Assembly: GCA_002943765.1 (NCBI GenBank)
Contig: PQWQ01000004.1
Coordinates: forward strand, 2,232,001-2,296,000
Direction of reading: 5' to 3'
DNA length: 64,000 bases
Source: Psoroptes ovis
Lineage: Eukaryota; Arthropoda; Arachnida; Sarcoptiformes; Psoroptidae
In this document: positions 1 to 12,070 of the stretch, in pieces
Numbering within the stretch: the stretch's first letter is position 1
Layout: every line of letters starts with the position of its first letter
The notes under the pieces: generated by a model
The model's database searches: none
Told to the model about the DNA's origin: nothing
The model's input: only the letters and a program-made list of their open reading frames with translations
Made by a program: the position numbers and the translations under genes

Positions 1-589
1 TAAAGATTTCATGCTTAGGCAATCGTATGCCAAAATTTTCATCATTTGAAATTAATTTCTTTTAGTTCATCATCGTTTACATCATACAACAGCAGCAACA
101 GCTGCAGCAACAACATCAACAAAACAACAGTTGCTTATGTTCAGTAACTGCTGTTGTTGTGTTTTTTATTTTCAGAATCATCATCATAATCAATGCTTCC
201 TTCTTTACACTGTGTGTGTATTGATGTGTTTGCTTGCATCATACAAGTGATAAATTGACAAATGTAAAAATTCAAAAATAAAAACAAATTCATGCGCATT
301 GATTTATATATTTTTTAAATTTAAAATTTTAAACGAAGAAAAGAGGATAAAAACAGATTTCGATTCAAAATTGAAAAAAAAGAATATTATTTCAATACAT
401 GATAGCTGTTTATTGATCATCATAATTATAATTATAAATAAACAAAAGTCAAATTTTGAAAAAATAAAAATAATTACAAATATTATTCATAGAAAAGAAT
501 AACGTTTTTTTTCTATTTATTTTTTAATTAAAAAAAAATTTCCTCATTCATCAATCATTCAAGAATTGAAAATAAAAATATTTGAAAAA
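1..589. other. Upstream region of the ankyrin/SOCS gene, no gene seen
   Basis: AT-rich sequence without a convincing reading frame. It contains a short CAG/CAA-rich low-complexity stretch around 85-135 with its near reverse complement about 30 bases further on (CTGCTGTTGTTG around 148-160), so the two can pair. It presumably holds the promoter and 5' untranslated part of the gene that starts at 590, but no TATA box or initiator can be named with confidence. Confidence 0.4.
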
Positions 590-2746
590 ATGCCATCAAG
601 ATTAGATAGTAACGATTCTAATGGTGATAATATATCAATAATGCCATCATTACAACGTTTACAACGTGAATTAGCTGATTCAATCATTCGTCAAGCACCG
701 TTGGATGAAATAAGAATATTGTTAGCATGTGGAGCCAAAGTTAATGAACCAGTAACACAAGGTATATTGATTATTATTATTCGACGAAAGGACTCGAATT
801 TTAATAATGATTTATTTGTTCCATACATTTCTTAAATAGGTTTACGTCCACTTCACTATGCTACGTATCAATGTTATGAAAAAGCAGTCAATTTATTGTT
901 GGTTCGTGGCTGTGATGTCGATGCAATGGACGATGTTGGCTATACTGCATTACATTTATCAGCTGAACGTGGTTATAATGAATTGATGAATTTATTAATT
1001 GAACATGGTGCACGTGTAAAATTTACTGAATTACGTCCTGATGACAAAGTATGCATTTGTTTATTGTCAAAATTATTGGAGATATTTTGAATTATAATTT
1101 GATTCAAATTTTTCAGGCTTTGGGCAATCCACCACGTGCAACCATTGCTGATGAACCTTTACGTTTGGCAATCAAAAATGGTCATTTAGAATGTGCAGAA
1201 ATTCTGCTAAAAAATGGTGCCGATCCAAATGCTAGATATTTTCTTGGATCCGAAATTAATCTCATATCACCATTAAATGTAATGTGTTTAGAGATGTTAT
1301 TGAAATATGGTGCTGTGCCTGATTCGAGAGATCGTTCTGGTTTAACACCATTAATGAAAGCATGCCGCCATCCTCAAGGTTATGCTGCAGCTAAGATATT
1401 GATTTATCATGGTGCTGATGTCAATGCTATCACATCAGGTATTTTCATTTTGATTATCATTGATTTAAATTAATATCTCATCATTTTGTAATCGATTTTT
1501 CATTAGAACGTCATGATTATCGAAGTGTTTTGCATTATGCTGTTTTAAGTAATAACATTGATATTGTCCGTTTATTGTTGCATCATGGCGCGAATGCTCG
1601 TTACATTTTTCCTACAGCAACAGTACAAAAACCAACACCATTAGATTTTGCATTACTTAGTGGCAATGTTGATATGGTCAGATTATTAATCGATGCTGGT
1701 GCTGATGTAAGTTCATTCAATAGTCAAATAAAATTCCATATAGATAATTTATTGTTTTCTAACATTGATCGATTCAGGTGAATGTCGGTTCACCTATCAT
1801 TGGACGTCCATTGCATATTGTATTGTCTGAAAAAGTAAATTTTTAAATTTCCCATTGGAAAAAAATATTTAAAAATTATTTTCAATATTTACACAGGCCC
1901 CGAACAAAGCCGAATTGATTGATTTATTATTGGAAGCTGGAGCTGATCCAAATGCCATAACAAAAGATGCTCGCGGTCCGTTGTTGAAACCACCTTTAGG
2001 TGAATATTTCAATGCAACCGAGAGACCACAAGCATTTATTGTTAGAAAATTATTGAAATATGGTGCCAAAATTGTGATAAAAGTATGTATTAATCTGAAA
2101 AATTATTGAATATTTTTCATTTATTCAATTATTTTCGATTTATTAGGCGCAAGTACATGATCAAATCGGTATTTTGAAAGTAGTGAATCGTTTAGATGTT
2201 GAACGTGATAAAGAAGTGATAAATCTTATATTAGAAGCAGCCGATGCATTCAATGTAGCTGGCATTAAACGTTGTTCATTATTAAATGAACGTTTACGTG
2301 AAAGAATATTACAACAAGCAACTAGACCGCAACCACTTTTACATCTTTGTCGACAATATATACGTAAAATATTATATGAATTATCTGAACAAACACAAGC
2401 AAACATGATGCAAAAAGCACGTTCCATACAATGTCCATTATTTGTAAATCGATCAATCAGTGAAACAGATGAATTGAATGAAATTGAATTAGATCGATTA
2501 AATCGTATGACAATCGATGAAATTGAAGATGCATTCATAACCGGTGGTAATGGTGATCCTGAACGTTTAAAATTATTAACCATTCTATTACGAAGACAAT
2601 CACAACAACCATCAAATGTAACAACATTACCAAGTGCACAAGTTATTGAACGTATTGAAAATCTATTAATACCAGACATATTGAAACGTTATCTGAATTA
2701 TGAAATATCATTCATTAGTTTACATCAATTAATGTCCATTTGCTGA
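590..2746 (+). CDS. Ankyrin-repeat protein with a split SOCS box (ASB-like)
   Basis: Seven coding exons, all with GT-AG introns and matching phase: 590-761, 840-1048, 1117-1438, 1507-1706, 1778-1834, 1897-2082, 2147-2746 (581 aa). The ATG at 590 is the first in the frame. Residues from about 40 to 380 are a run of ankyrin repeats (for example the LHLSAERGYNELMNLLIEHG and AIKNGHLECAEILLKNGADP types). The last exon has a BC-box-like segment (LLHLCRQYIRKIL, about residues 446-458), then about 95 acidic, polar residues, then a Cul5-box-like end (IPDILKRYLNYE, about 556-567). In ASB proteins these two halves are normally adjacent, and together recruit Elongin B/C and Cullin 5 so that the ankyrin part can present a substrate for ubiquitination. 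Substrate unknown. Family call is firm; the intact function of the split box is inference. Confidence 0.85.
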
Positions 2747-3482
2747 GCCCATCCTAATCCTTGTTTTTTCTTCTTCTTCGGAAAATTGAATTTACGAAAT
2801 TCATTGATAAATTTTCATTATTTTTCACATTTTATTCAAACCAAATCAATCAATTGATTGAAAATTGTTTCACTCTTTTCATTCATTTAATCATTTCAAT
2901 TCATCATTATTATTTTTTAGCATTTCTCTTTGTGGCATAGATTTCTTGATAGATTACATACTGAAAATCAATCTAACCATTAAACAAACAAACAAAAAAT
3001 CTTTCATTCATCAACATTAATGCATATGACTGTGATTTATTTTTTTTTTCAAAATAATTTTTCTGTTTCTCTTACTCTCTCTGTGTTTTGTCTTTATTGA
3101 AAATTTCGAGTGAAGCGAAAAATTTCAATCAATTTCAAATGATTCAAATGAAATAATAATTAGAAAGTTCAAAATTATGTGATTTTTTTCTTGTCTTTTT
3201 GTCATTCATTAATGATAATAATTATATTTTAATTGAAAAATTTTAATTGGAATTTTATTTTCAAATGAAATAAAGAGTAAATTTCTTTTTTTTTAATATA
3301 ATAATTAATAATTTTATTCAATTATTTTTTTTTGATCGAAGCATAATTTGTAGATAAAAAATAAAAATAATTCTAAATAAAAAAATTTTCTTGATCCGAT
3401 TTGAATTTATGTTAAAAAATAATTATTATGATAAAAAATAATTAGTAAAAAAGGATTAATTATTATTCAAACTCAAAGCTAT
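2747..3482. other. Convergent intergenic spacer
   Basis: The stretch between the stop of the ankyrin/SOCS gene and the stop of the glutamate-cysteine ligase gene on the opposite strand. It is very AT-rich with several AATAAA-like words usable as polyadenylation signals for either gene. No open frame, RNA gene or repeat was recognised. Confidence 0.5.
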
Positions 3483-5902
3483 TTATATTGCTTTCGTTTT
3501 TTTCCGATGAAAATTATCATCAATTTCTTTGATCAATTTTTCCAATGTTAGCTGATCGGTTTGTAATTGATTCAATTTTTTCAATAAATCATAACATATT
3601 TTATTTGTTACGATTGAATCATCATTATATTCATTGTGAGCTAGTACAAATTTTCTTATCAAATTTGCAGCTGTTGGTAATTTTCCTTTTGCACGATTTG
3701 ATATTAAATTGAGATATCGATTTAATTTACAACGTGTTTCAGCATCAATTTCTACACTATCTAAATAAAAATTCAATAATGGTATTAAACCAGGAAAACC
3801 ATCTTGTTGATTTTTATCATCATCCATTTCTGTACCGTTAATGATTTCATCAATTGTTAATTGTACACAACATGAATCGATATTATTTTTGACGCATTCA
3901 TTTTTTGATAGAAAACATTGTGATAATAATGATAAACATTGTTGTGGTTTACGTTTCAACATATGTTTTTGAATATTTTGAGGAAATGAAATATTTCGTC
4001 GAAACCAAAAACGTTTTGTTTTCAATGCATCACGTTCTTGTGCAACTTTCATATTTTCTTCAACCTAATTATGAATTAAATTGATAAGTCTCAATCAAAT
4101 AAAATTGACACTTCTTAAATAATACCTTGGATATTGGTATCAATAAATTAAGATTGAATGATAAAATTAAACGTGTTATTAATACGATGAAAATTACTAA
4201 TGCAGCATTTTCAGTGTCAGTCAATTGTAATTCCATTGGACGAAATTCTACACGCCAGCCAATTTCAAGTTGATTTAATGGTGGTGGTTTGAAACGCATT
4301 GTTTGCCAATTTGTTGATTGAATATTCTAATGATTGATGTTACAAAAATTTGAGTTTAAATTAAAAACGATAGAAAAAATAAAAATTACCTCAAAATGAT
4401 CACTTTCTAGATTATCGTCAATATTCAATTTTTCTTTGAATATGACTAATGGATCCCTTATGAATAAATGAGCGATATGTTTAGCAATTGATGGAGGTAT
4501 TTGATTCTCAATCATTTGTTTATAATACCGTTCATCATAAACAACATCAATATCATTGAAATGAACATTTTGTGGACTTATATATAAATCGATTGAATCG
4601 AAACGTGATTTCGGTATTCGTCGACATTGTTTGCCGGTTTTTTTACATTTACCAGTCATTTCTGATTCAGTTCGATCATCAACTGATTGAGCAATCACTG
4701 ACCAACGGCAATCGACATCAGTCAAATAACCACGAAATATTGGTGATGCAGCTGACAATGCCATCATAATCGGACATAATGGTGCTAATTGATCATACAG
4801 ACAACATGCTTCATTCATGTTTGATGCTTGAAATGTTACTTGTAAACAGCAGCAACCCATACCGAAACCCATTGCATCCATATAGACACAATCATTTTTA
4901 TTGACACTTTCTCGTTCGATTGCAGCATTTATGTAATGTTTTTTCAATTCATCATTGCATTTTGGATCAATGTTCAATGATTTGACGAAATTTTCTTTAA
5001 ATGGACTCGGAGTATTTTTATCTTTGAAAATTGGCAAATAAATTGCAACGTTGCGCCCACGGCGTTCACGTATATTATTCGCTAATGTACGAAATCTTGG
5101 ATGTCCAGTATATATTGCTAATTAAAAATTAATTAGTAGAATGATTAGTGATCAAAACATAAAAGAATGGATATTTAAGTCACAAACCTTCATCGGGAAA
5201 AAATAAACTACGACTATAGCCAAATGTTGGATGCACGAATGATTTCGGATCACAAAAATCTAATGTTCCTAATGTCGGAAATGGACTTATGGAAAGAATT
5301 GCTTCATTTTCGTTCAATAATTCTTGCACTTGTTTACGGCGTATGCTCATATTTGTTTCAATCACATTAACAAATGAAAAAGGTGAACGATTTTCATCAC
5401 TATCAACATGATTATTATTATTGCTATTATTATCACCATTCGTTCCATTTAAAAATTCTAAATTATCAGATTCTTTCAATGTTTTTTCCAATAATGTTGG
5501 ATTCATACTATATGGCTGTCCTGGTGTTCCTTCAACCATATATGCACCAAATTCTGGACGCCATAAACTGATACATTTTTCACCATTTTCTTCTGGTTGC
5601 TGTAATATGGTCAATAATTCTTTTGCTCTATTCGACACACGTACTGTTTGTTGATCATCATCAAATTTTACAATCATATATTCTATCTAAATACAGAAAG
5701 AATAAATAAAATTGATTATAAAATTTGTAATTAGTAATTGAATAATTATTACCTCATCACCAAATTTTAAAACTTCACTTGTTTTTGTTTTACATAGATT
5801 ATAAAGATTAATAAATTGCTTGATGCCATGTTCACGTATATATTCTGCATAGGATTTTGTTTCAGACCATGATAATGGTTCACCGATTGTTAATAATCCC
5901 AT
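3483..5902 (-). CDS. Gclc: Glutamate-cysteine ligase catalytic subunit
   Basis: Rate-limiting enzyme of glutathione synthesis: joins L-glutamate and L-cysteine using ATP, in the cytosol. Five exons on the minus strand: 5902-5753, 5686-5188, 5117-4390, 4326-4126, 4064-3483 (719 aa). Family signatures are clear and in order: start MGLLTIGEPLSWSETKSYAE, WRPEFGAYMVEGTPGQPY, SLFFPDE, MDAMGFGMGCCCLQVTFQA, ALSAASPIFRGYLTDVDCRW, HIAHLFIRDPL, RFKPPP..GWRVEFRPME and FPGLIPLLNFYL. The usual animal protein is about 640 aa; the extra length comes partly from an Asn/Asp-rich insertion encoded near 5395-5470 and from a Cys/Lys-rich insertion near 4620-4680. The C-terminus lacks any long extra tail. It converges on the ankyrin gene. 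Identity is not in doubt. Confidence 0.96.
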
Positions 5903-7293
5903 TATTTTATGAATTGTTTATTTTTTTCCTTAAATCAAATCGATGATGATAATAACCAATAGAAAAATAAATGGAAAACTGTCTAAAAATTAATTTGTTT
6001 CACTCATTGAAATTCAAATTATCATTGGGAAGATAAGTTTTTTTTTTATTATTGTTGATTCATATTTCGTAGACAATATTTTGATTCAATGATTAAAAAT
6101 GATTATAAAAATGAAAACATAATCAAAACATGACAAAATTTCTCAAATGATAACTTCAATTTATATTCAAAAATTTACATTATATTACATTATTTTTGAT
6201 AGCTTACATCCCAAAAAAAACAACAAAACTGTAAAACTGGTTTCATTTGAATCATTATTTTTTCAAAACATTCGAAATTTCAACATTTGATAAATGATGA
6301 TGATAAAATTAATTATGAAAAATATACGTGTATATTTACATTCGTTAATCAATTATAATCACAATTAAAATCGATAACGCGGTTTAAGACAAGTTATAAT
6401 CAATACAATATGAATAATGTTTATTTATAAATAAACATTTATTTGAGCTTTGATTTTCATTTTCAAAGATTGAAAACCTTGAAATTTTTATTTCAATCAT
6501 TAAAATCAATCACAATTGAAACAACAATAACAACAACTCTCATATCACCATACAAAATAATTTTGGAATTTTTTCATTTGTTAATTATTGAAAATTTCAA
6601 TTTGAAATTCGTCATTTTTTTGTCGATTTCAAACATGGAAATGATTAAATTCATGCTTTTTTTGGTTTGAATTTTTTTTATTTTTTTCGCGTTGACTATT
6701 ATAACATGGATATCGTGTAAACAAAAAAATAAACACATGCCATACAGTAAATACATTTGTATTAATGGAAAAATAATAATAATTTTTTCAACTCATTCAT
6801 TATTCAATGATTATCACTGTTTTTCTTTTACATTATTTCATTTCATATATATGATCAAAAAGATATAGTAGACATATGATCTGCAATATTCAATTGCTAT
6901 GTTTTTGTTTTGTTTGACAAAAAATTTAAAAAAAAATTTATCTCTTCGATGTATCTGAATAAATAATTTTGTATTTATTCATTTAATTATATATAAATGA
7001 TTTGCAGTAATATTTGAATGAAAATATGTTGATATATATCCAATATTCTAATAAGCACATGTCACAAATAAATATAAATAAAAATGACATAAAATTCGAT
7101 ACAATCGATATGATAATGTGATGAATTCTCAATTTCATTATCATTTTGGAAAAATATATTTATTTATTATAATTATTAATTTGATTACAAAATTTTAAAT
7201 GGAAAATTTAACTCTATTTAAAAATAATTTATAATTAATAATTTATGAGCAAATATTTTTTTTTGCCTTTTATAAATTTATATTTCTATTAAA
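5903..7293. other. Intergenic AT-rich spacer with putative Gclc promoter
   Basis: Separates the start of the glutamate-cysteine ligase gene from the stop of the CD36-family gene, both on the minus strand. The part next to 5903 should carry the ligase promoter and the part next to 7293 the 3' end of the CD36-family gene. Only AT-rich, non-repetitive sequence was seen; no antioxidant-response element could be assigned with confidence. Confidence 0.4.
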
Positions 7294-9119
7294 TTAATTA
7301 ATAAAATAAAAAAAAATTGATACAGATATTAATATGATACCCGTGATTGTTAATACGACAAGAGCCCATGTGGCTAATGTTTTTAGAAAAAATTTATCTT
7401 TTAAAATTTTCATATTTTCATCATCAATAGTACCACTTTCTTCGATCAACAGCAATGGTGCAATTTGATAATCATAATATTCTGTTGTAGCTAAATTTGC
7501 CAATTGTCTGGTAAATGAAATTTATATAAAATATTTGAATGAGAAAAAAACAGATATTAATAGACTCTTTTTCTTAGAAAGGTAATCATCACATTTGAAT
7601 TATGATTAAAAGCACTTACGGTATTGCATTTTTTCTAACTTTAACGCTTAACATCAATCTTTTTCTTGCATTCAACACGATTCCAGTCATTGGCTCAACA
7701 TCGAAATATGTTCCTTGTTTTTCTTCAGTTACTTCGTCCAATTTGATGATTCTATCGAGACCTGTCCATTCAAGATGTTCAGGTGATTCATAAAAGAATG
7801 CAGGACTAGCTATTAATTCTATGCCTTCAGATCCACCACATTTTTTTAAATTCAATAGTCCAGATGGACATGCAGTTGAATTGGATTCTAAACAAAAGCA
7901 TTTATTTGTGAGCGATTCTTCGAAATTGTATCGTTCAATTGTGTAACGATATGTTGGCATATCTTTGATTTCATGATCAGGCAAAATACCATGTTTAGCT
8001 CTCAATGAGTAACATAACATTGGTTCAAATGCCCAAAGATATTCATCACCTTTTAGGCCAGGTGGAAATTGTGTTGCATCTGAACCGATTAATTTATTAC
8101 AGCGTGATATTGCGCCATTATTGTTGTTTAGCCATACTTCAAGATAACTAAGCAGAACAAATTGAAAAAAAGAATATTCTCGAATAAATTAATGTTGAAA
8201 TACAATTTTCAAAAATTTTATTTTTACTTTTTTCCATCGTAGCTTAGGATTTGTTCAAATTGATTTTTGTCATCTTTTCCGGTACCGACACAAAATTCAT
8301 TTGGATCTGTTGTCTAAATATATTGAAATTTAATATAAATTGATTTAAAAACAAAAAAAAGTCTGGTAAATTTTCACTCACATTAAGAATTGCTCGGGCA
8401 ATTCTATTTTCTGTCGTCATCAACAATGAATTGATTGAATCCCATTCATATAAAATACTATCATAATATTTAAACTCTTTTTTACCTTTCGAAATCGTAC
8501 GCATTATATCCAAAGTGTGTTGATCTAAAGCCTAATTTCATGTAAAAATGTTACAATGATTATTGGTTTCTAATCGAATAATAAAAAAAATTCAAACTAA
8601 CCAAAATTGGATTAAACAGTGAAATCACGTCATTTTCATTACATCCATGACATGAATCGTTTTTATTGAACTGATAATTTTTCAATTGTTTATATGTAAC
8701 ATTGTTTTCATTGAAATCGATTATATCTTTTTCTCTAAATTCATCATAAACATAAGGTCCACGTAATTTAAAGTCGATTGTATTTATGTGTTTATAATCA
8801 AAATTCTTAATATTTGCTTCGAATGCCCAGATTTTATATTGTAATGGAACTGACAAATTTATAAAATTTTTATAAATATCTGACGTATCATTCATTTTTA
8901 AAACCATTTCCTAGATTTCATTTTTGAGAAACATTTGATAATTTTTTATTTGAAAAATTACAATAATTGTAAATTAATTCAAACACTCATATAATGTTTA
9001 CATACCTCATTCACTTTTTTCCTAACAACATCAGGTAAGACGCCGAACAATACAGCCAAACTGATTACGACCAATGCTAATCCGATCACACCAAGTGATA
9101 GGATGTATTTTTTATTCAT
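7294..9119 (-). CDS. CD36/scavenger receptor class B family protein
   Basis: Two-pass membrane receptor with a large extracellular loop; family members bind lipids, lipoproteins or carotenoids, or sit in lysosomes (LIMP-2). Six exons: 9119-9006, 8910-8602, 8531-8382, 8313-8228, 8147-7620, 7507-7294 (466 aa, normal family length). ATG at 9119 precedes a short KK-containing tail and an N-terminal membrane segment (about residues 7-28, LGVIGLALVVISLAVLFGVL). The family word RGPYVYDEFRE, the loop YDGKNYLEVW, the cysteine cluster CFCLESNSTACPSG..LKKCGG, and a C-terminal membrane segment near residues 440-463 followed by a very short tail are all visible. Several NxS/T sites. The usual LWGY-type motif after the second conserved block is degenerate (ILYEWDSINSLL), and that region is short. 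Ligand unknown. Confidence 0.93.
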
Positions 9120-10140
9120 TATTTTTTTAATCAATTTGAGCAAAAGCGAAAATTTTATTGAAGAATAAAAAAATTCAAAATTCAATCGAAAAATTAAAAA
9201 TTTTTAATTGAAATTGAATATTCACTAATGATGATGACAATTTACAAATGACAAACGTACTTGACTTTAGTGGAAATCAAAATTTCCAAACGAAATACAA
9301 AATATCCCCAATAAATAAATATCAATAATGTGATCAATCATCTTGAATCAATTGAAACAATTGAGTAAAATCAATCTCAATTATATCAATTAATTATAAA
9401 TCCGCAATCATTATCAATCAATTTAATGTGATTTTGTGATCTATGGAAATCAATCATCAATGATGAAAATTATAAAAATTGTATATGGATGCAACACACG
9501 ATTCATTTCCCATTATGACTATTGTCAGCAAAGATTTTTTTTCTTACATTTGTTTTTTTGGCAATCATCTTAAAGATTAAGGATAGAAAAATTGATAATC
9601 CACAAAAAATAAAATAATATACATAAAATGTTGAGATGTAAATTCATAATAACATCTATTAAAGCAAAAAAAAAAACAAGATTATCTCAGCAATTATCAT
9701 AAATTGTCATCAAATTCAATTGTTGATCAATTCAATCTGATATACACATTTTTTTCAAGCATTGATCTATGATGTCTATTCCAAAATGCCTGAGATTTTT
9801 ACACAAGGTCTTTTGATGTGGAAAAATAAATAGAAAGAAAAAAAAATTGAAGTGCAATTAATTAATTAATTTTGTTTCACTAACTTAGAATCAGTTAGAT
9901 AAATTTTTTAAATTTGGATTAATCAATTAAAATTTTATTTTTAAATTTTTTTTTATTTTTCATTTTTTTTAAATGAGTAATTTAGTAACTGCATGAACAG
10001 ATGGCAATAGATTCACAATTGTTTTCGAGCAAAAATTTTGAGTTGCAAAAAAATCATTATTTTCAATAGAGAATAAACTTTGAACTTTTAAACATTTTAA
10101 CAATGATAATAATGACAGTGAGAATCTATTCAGCTATTAA

Positions 10141-10222
10141 TGGATTGTCCCGAAAGTTTTTGACAATTTTCAAAAGGGTATTTGAGTGATTTCAATGATC
10201 AAGAACTTATTGGACAATCTTT
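10141..10222. mobile_element. Relic of an 80-bp mariner-type palindromic MITE
   Basis: Imperfect inverted repeat: the left arm starts GATTGTCCCGAAAGTTTTTG and the reverse complement of the right arm starts GATTGTCCAATAAGTTCTTG. Both resemble the arms of the much better preserved element at 36923-37002 (GGTTGTCCCATAAGTTCTTG), and the overall length is the same, about 80 bp. No coding capacity. Target-site duplication can no longer be seen clearly. Confidence 0.6.
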
Positions 10223-12048
10223 CTTATTCCGAGTATGGTTCACAATTTTTCTTCCATTTTTTCTCCACTAATCACAGTGTGTCAGTGAATATATAATCTG
10301 TATTTCGGTGAATTGGTCGAAATTTTTCAAAATCTAGGCAAAATCAAAGGATTGGCGAGAAAGCAAAGCACCAAGCCCGAACTGTGAAATATATAATCTT
10401 TCTCGATTTTTTCCGGCTTGAAGATGCTCATGTGTTATTCATTGTGTGTGTGAATATATGCAGGCTAGATATATAGAATAAAATATATGTGTACAAAGAA
10501 ATGCAAACATTTAAAATAATAATTTTTTGAATTTATATTCAGAATAAAGAGAATCAATAATTTTCGTACATAAATTTCATCATTATTATTCCTAAGAAAA
10601 ATAATGATTATTATTACCATTATCATTATTTGATTTTTTCCCCTTTATTTACAATGTCTAAAAATATAATGGTACACATAATATATTTGAAAATATATAT
10701 AGTTATGTGAATGAATGAATGAATGAATGAATAATGGAATGAATCAGAATTGTTTTTTTCATTTCGCATGATTCTATTCTATTTTATATATTTTATTTTT
10801 GAATCTTTCAATGCGGATATTTTTTTTTCGAAGAATTTGTACGCAAGTGTCACCAAAATATGCAAAAAATGTTCAAGATTGTTCAGAATTCTGATTCACT
10901 TTTTCTCATATGCAGATTATATATAGATTGTTAACGGAATATTACGAAGATCGTTGATGAACTATTATAAATACATGTTTAGCACAATGTATAGATATCA
11001 AATTTTTTTTTATCGGTCGTAAACACATTTGTGTTTGTATGCATGCTAATAACACTAATATCAAAGTTTATATATATGATGTGAACATAATGTATGCACA
11101 TGGAAATAGATAAATGTGTACAAAGCATGTTAGTGTTAGTGTACAACAACATTTGAAAAAGCATTTCTCAAAGGCATTTTGGCGAGAAACAAAAACAAAA
11201 ACCAGCATAACAAAAACAACCAGAAAATGTTTAAAAATAGCATTCAATATATATATACGTTAATACATGTACAAGCACATGTATATAAGCTTGAATGGAA
11301 TTCATGTTCAAAATGAAATATAATCCAAAAGAAAAAAAAACTGTGCGAAAAACTGCAAATTCTAGACCATTATGTACTGAAAATATTGAATGTAGAATAG
11401 ACAAAACAAACGATAAAAAAAAACCTGAAAAAATGATGCATTTATTCTTTAAAAATGTTTGGCCATGTTGAATTGAAATGTACATTTTTCGTTGAACATT
11501 TGTATATATGAATGAAACATGTATATAAATGTACATTTCATTCAACTTATATATGTTCAAAACAAAAAAAACAAAAAAAAAATGTGCTTCGATTCAGTGT
11601 TTTGCCAGTTTGTTAGATATTCCATTCCCACTCTATTCTTTATCCATTGTACAATGTTTTTCACATTCATTTTTTGTTGAATAAACCCGAAAAAAATTGA
11701 GACAAAAATAAATGAATAAATACTGAATCATTTTTCATAGATCTAATATATTTGTCTTTGAATATTTTCATTGATTTGATTTTTTTTTAGATTTTCTTTT
11801 CATTTTGTTTTATCTTTTATTCAAATAATCATTCAGAAATCGTTTTTTTTCAGTGAAATGAAATAGAAAAAAATATATGCGAGAATTTTAAAAGTGAAAA
11901 TATTCATCATAATAATAATAAATTATCATCGAAATCGATAATAATAATAATAATAGAAATTGAATAGAAAAAATATTAATGAATTAAATTTGAATTAATA
12001 TTTTTTTCGCATTAAAACATCATTAATTTTTGAATTAAATCATTCATA

Positions 12049-12070
12049 AAACACACACACACACACACAC
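12049..12070. repeat. AC dinucleotide microsatellite
   Basis: About ten consecutive AC units. Ordinary simple repeat in a gene-poor region. Confidence 0.9.
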
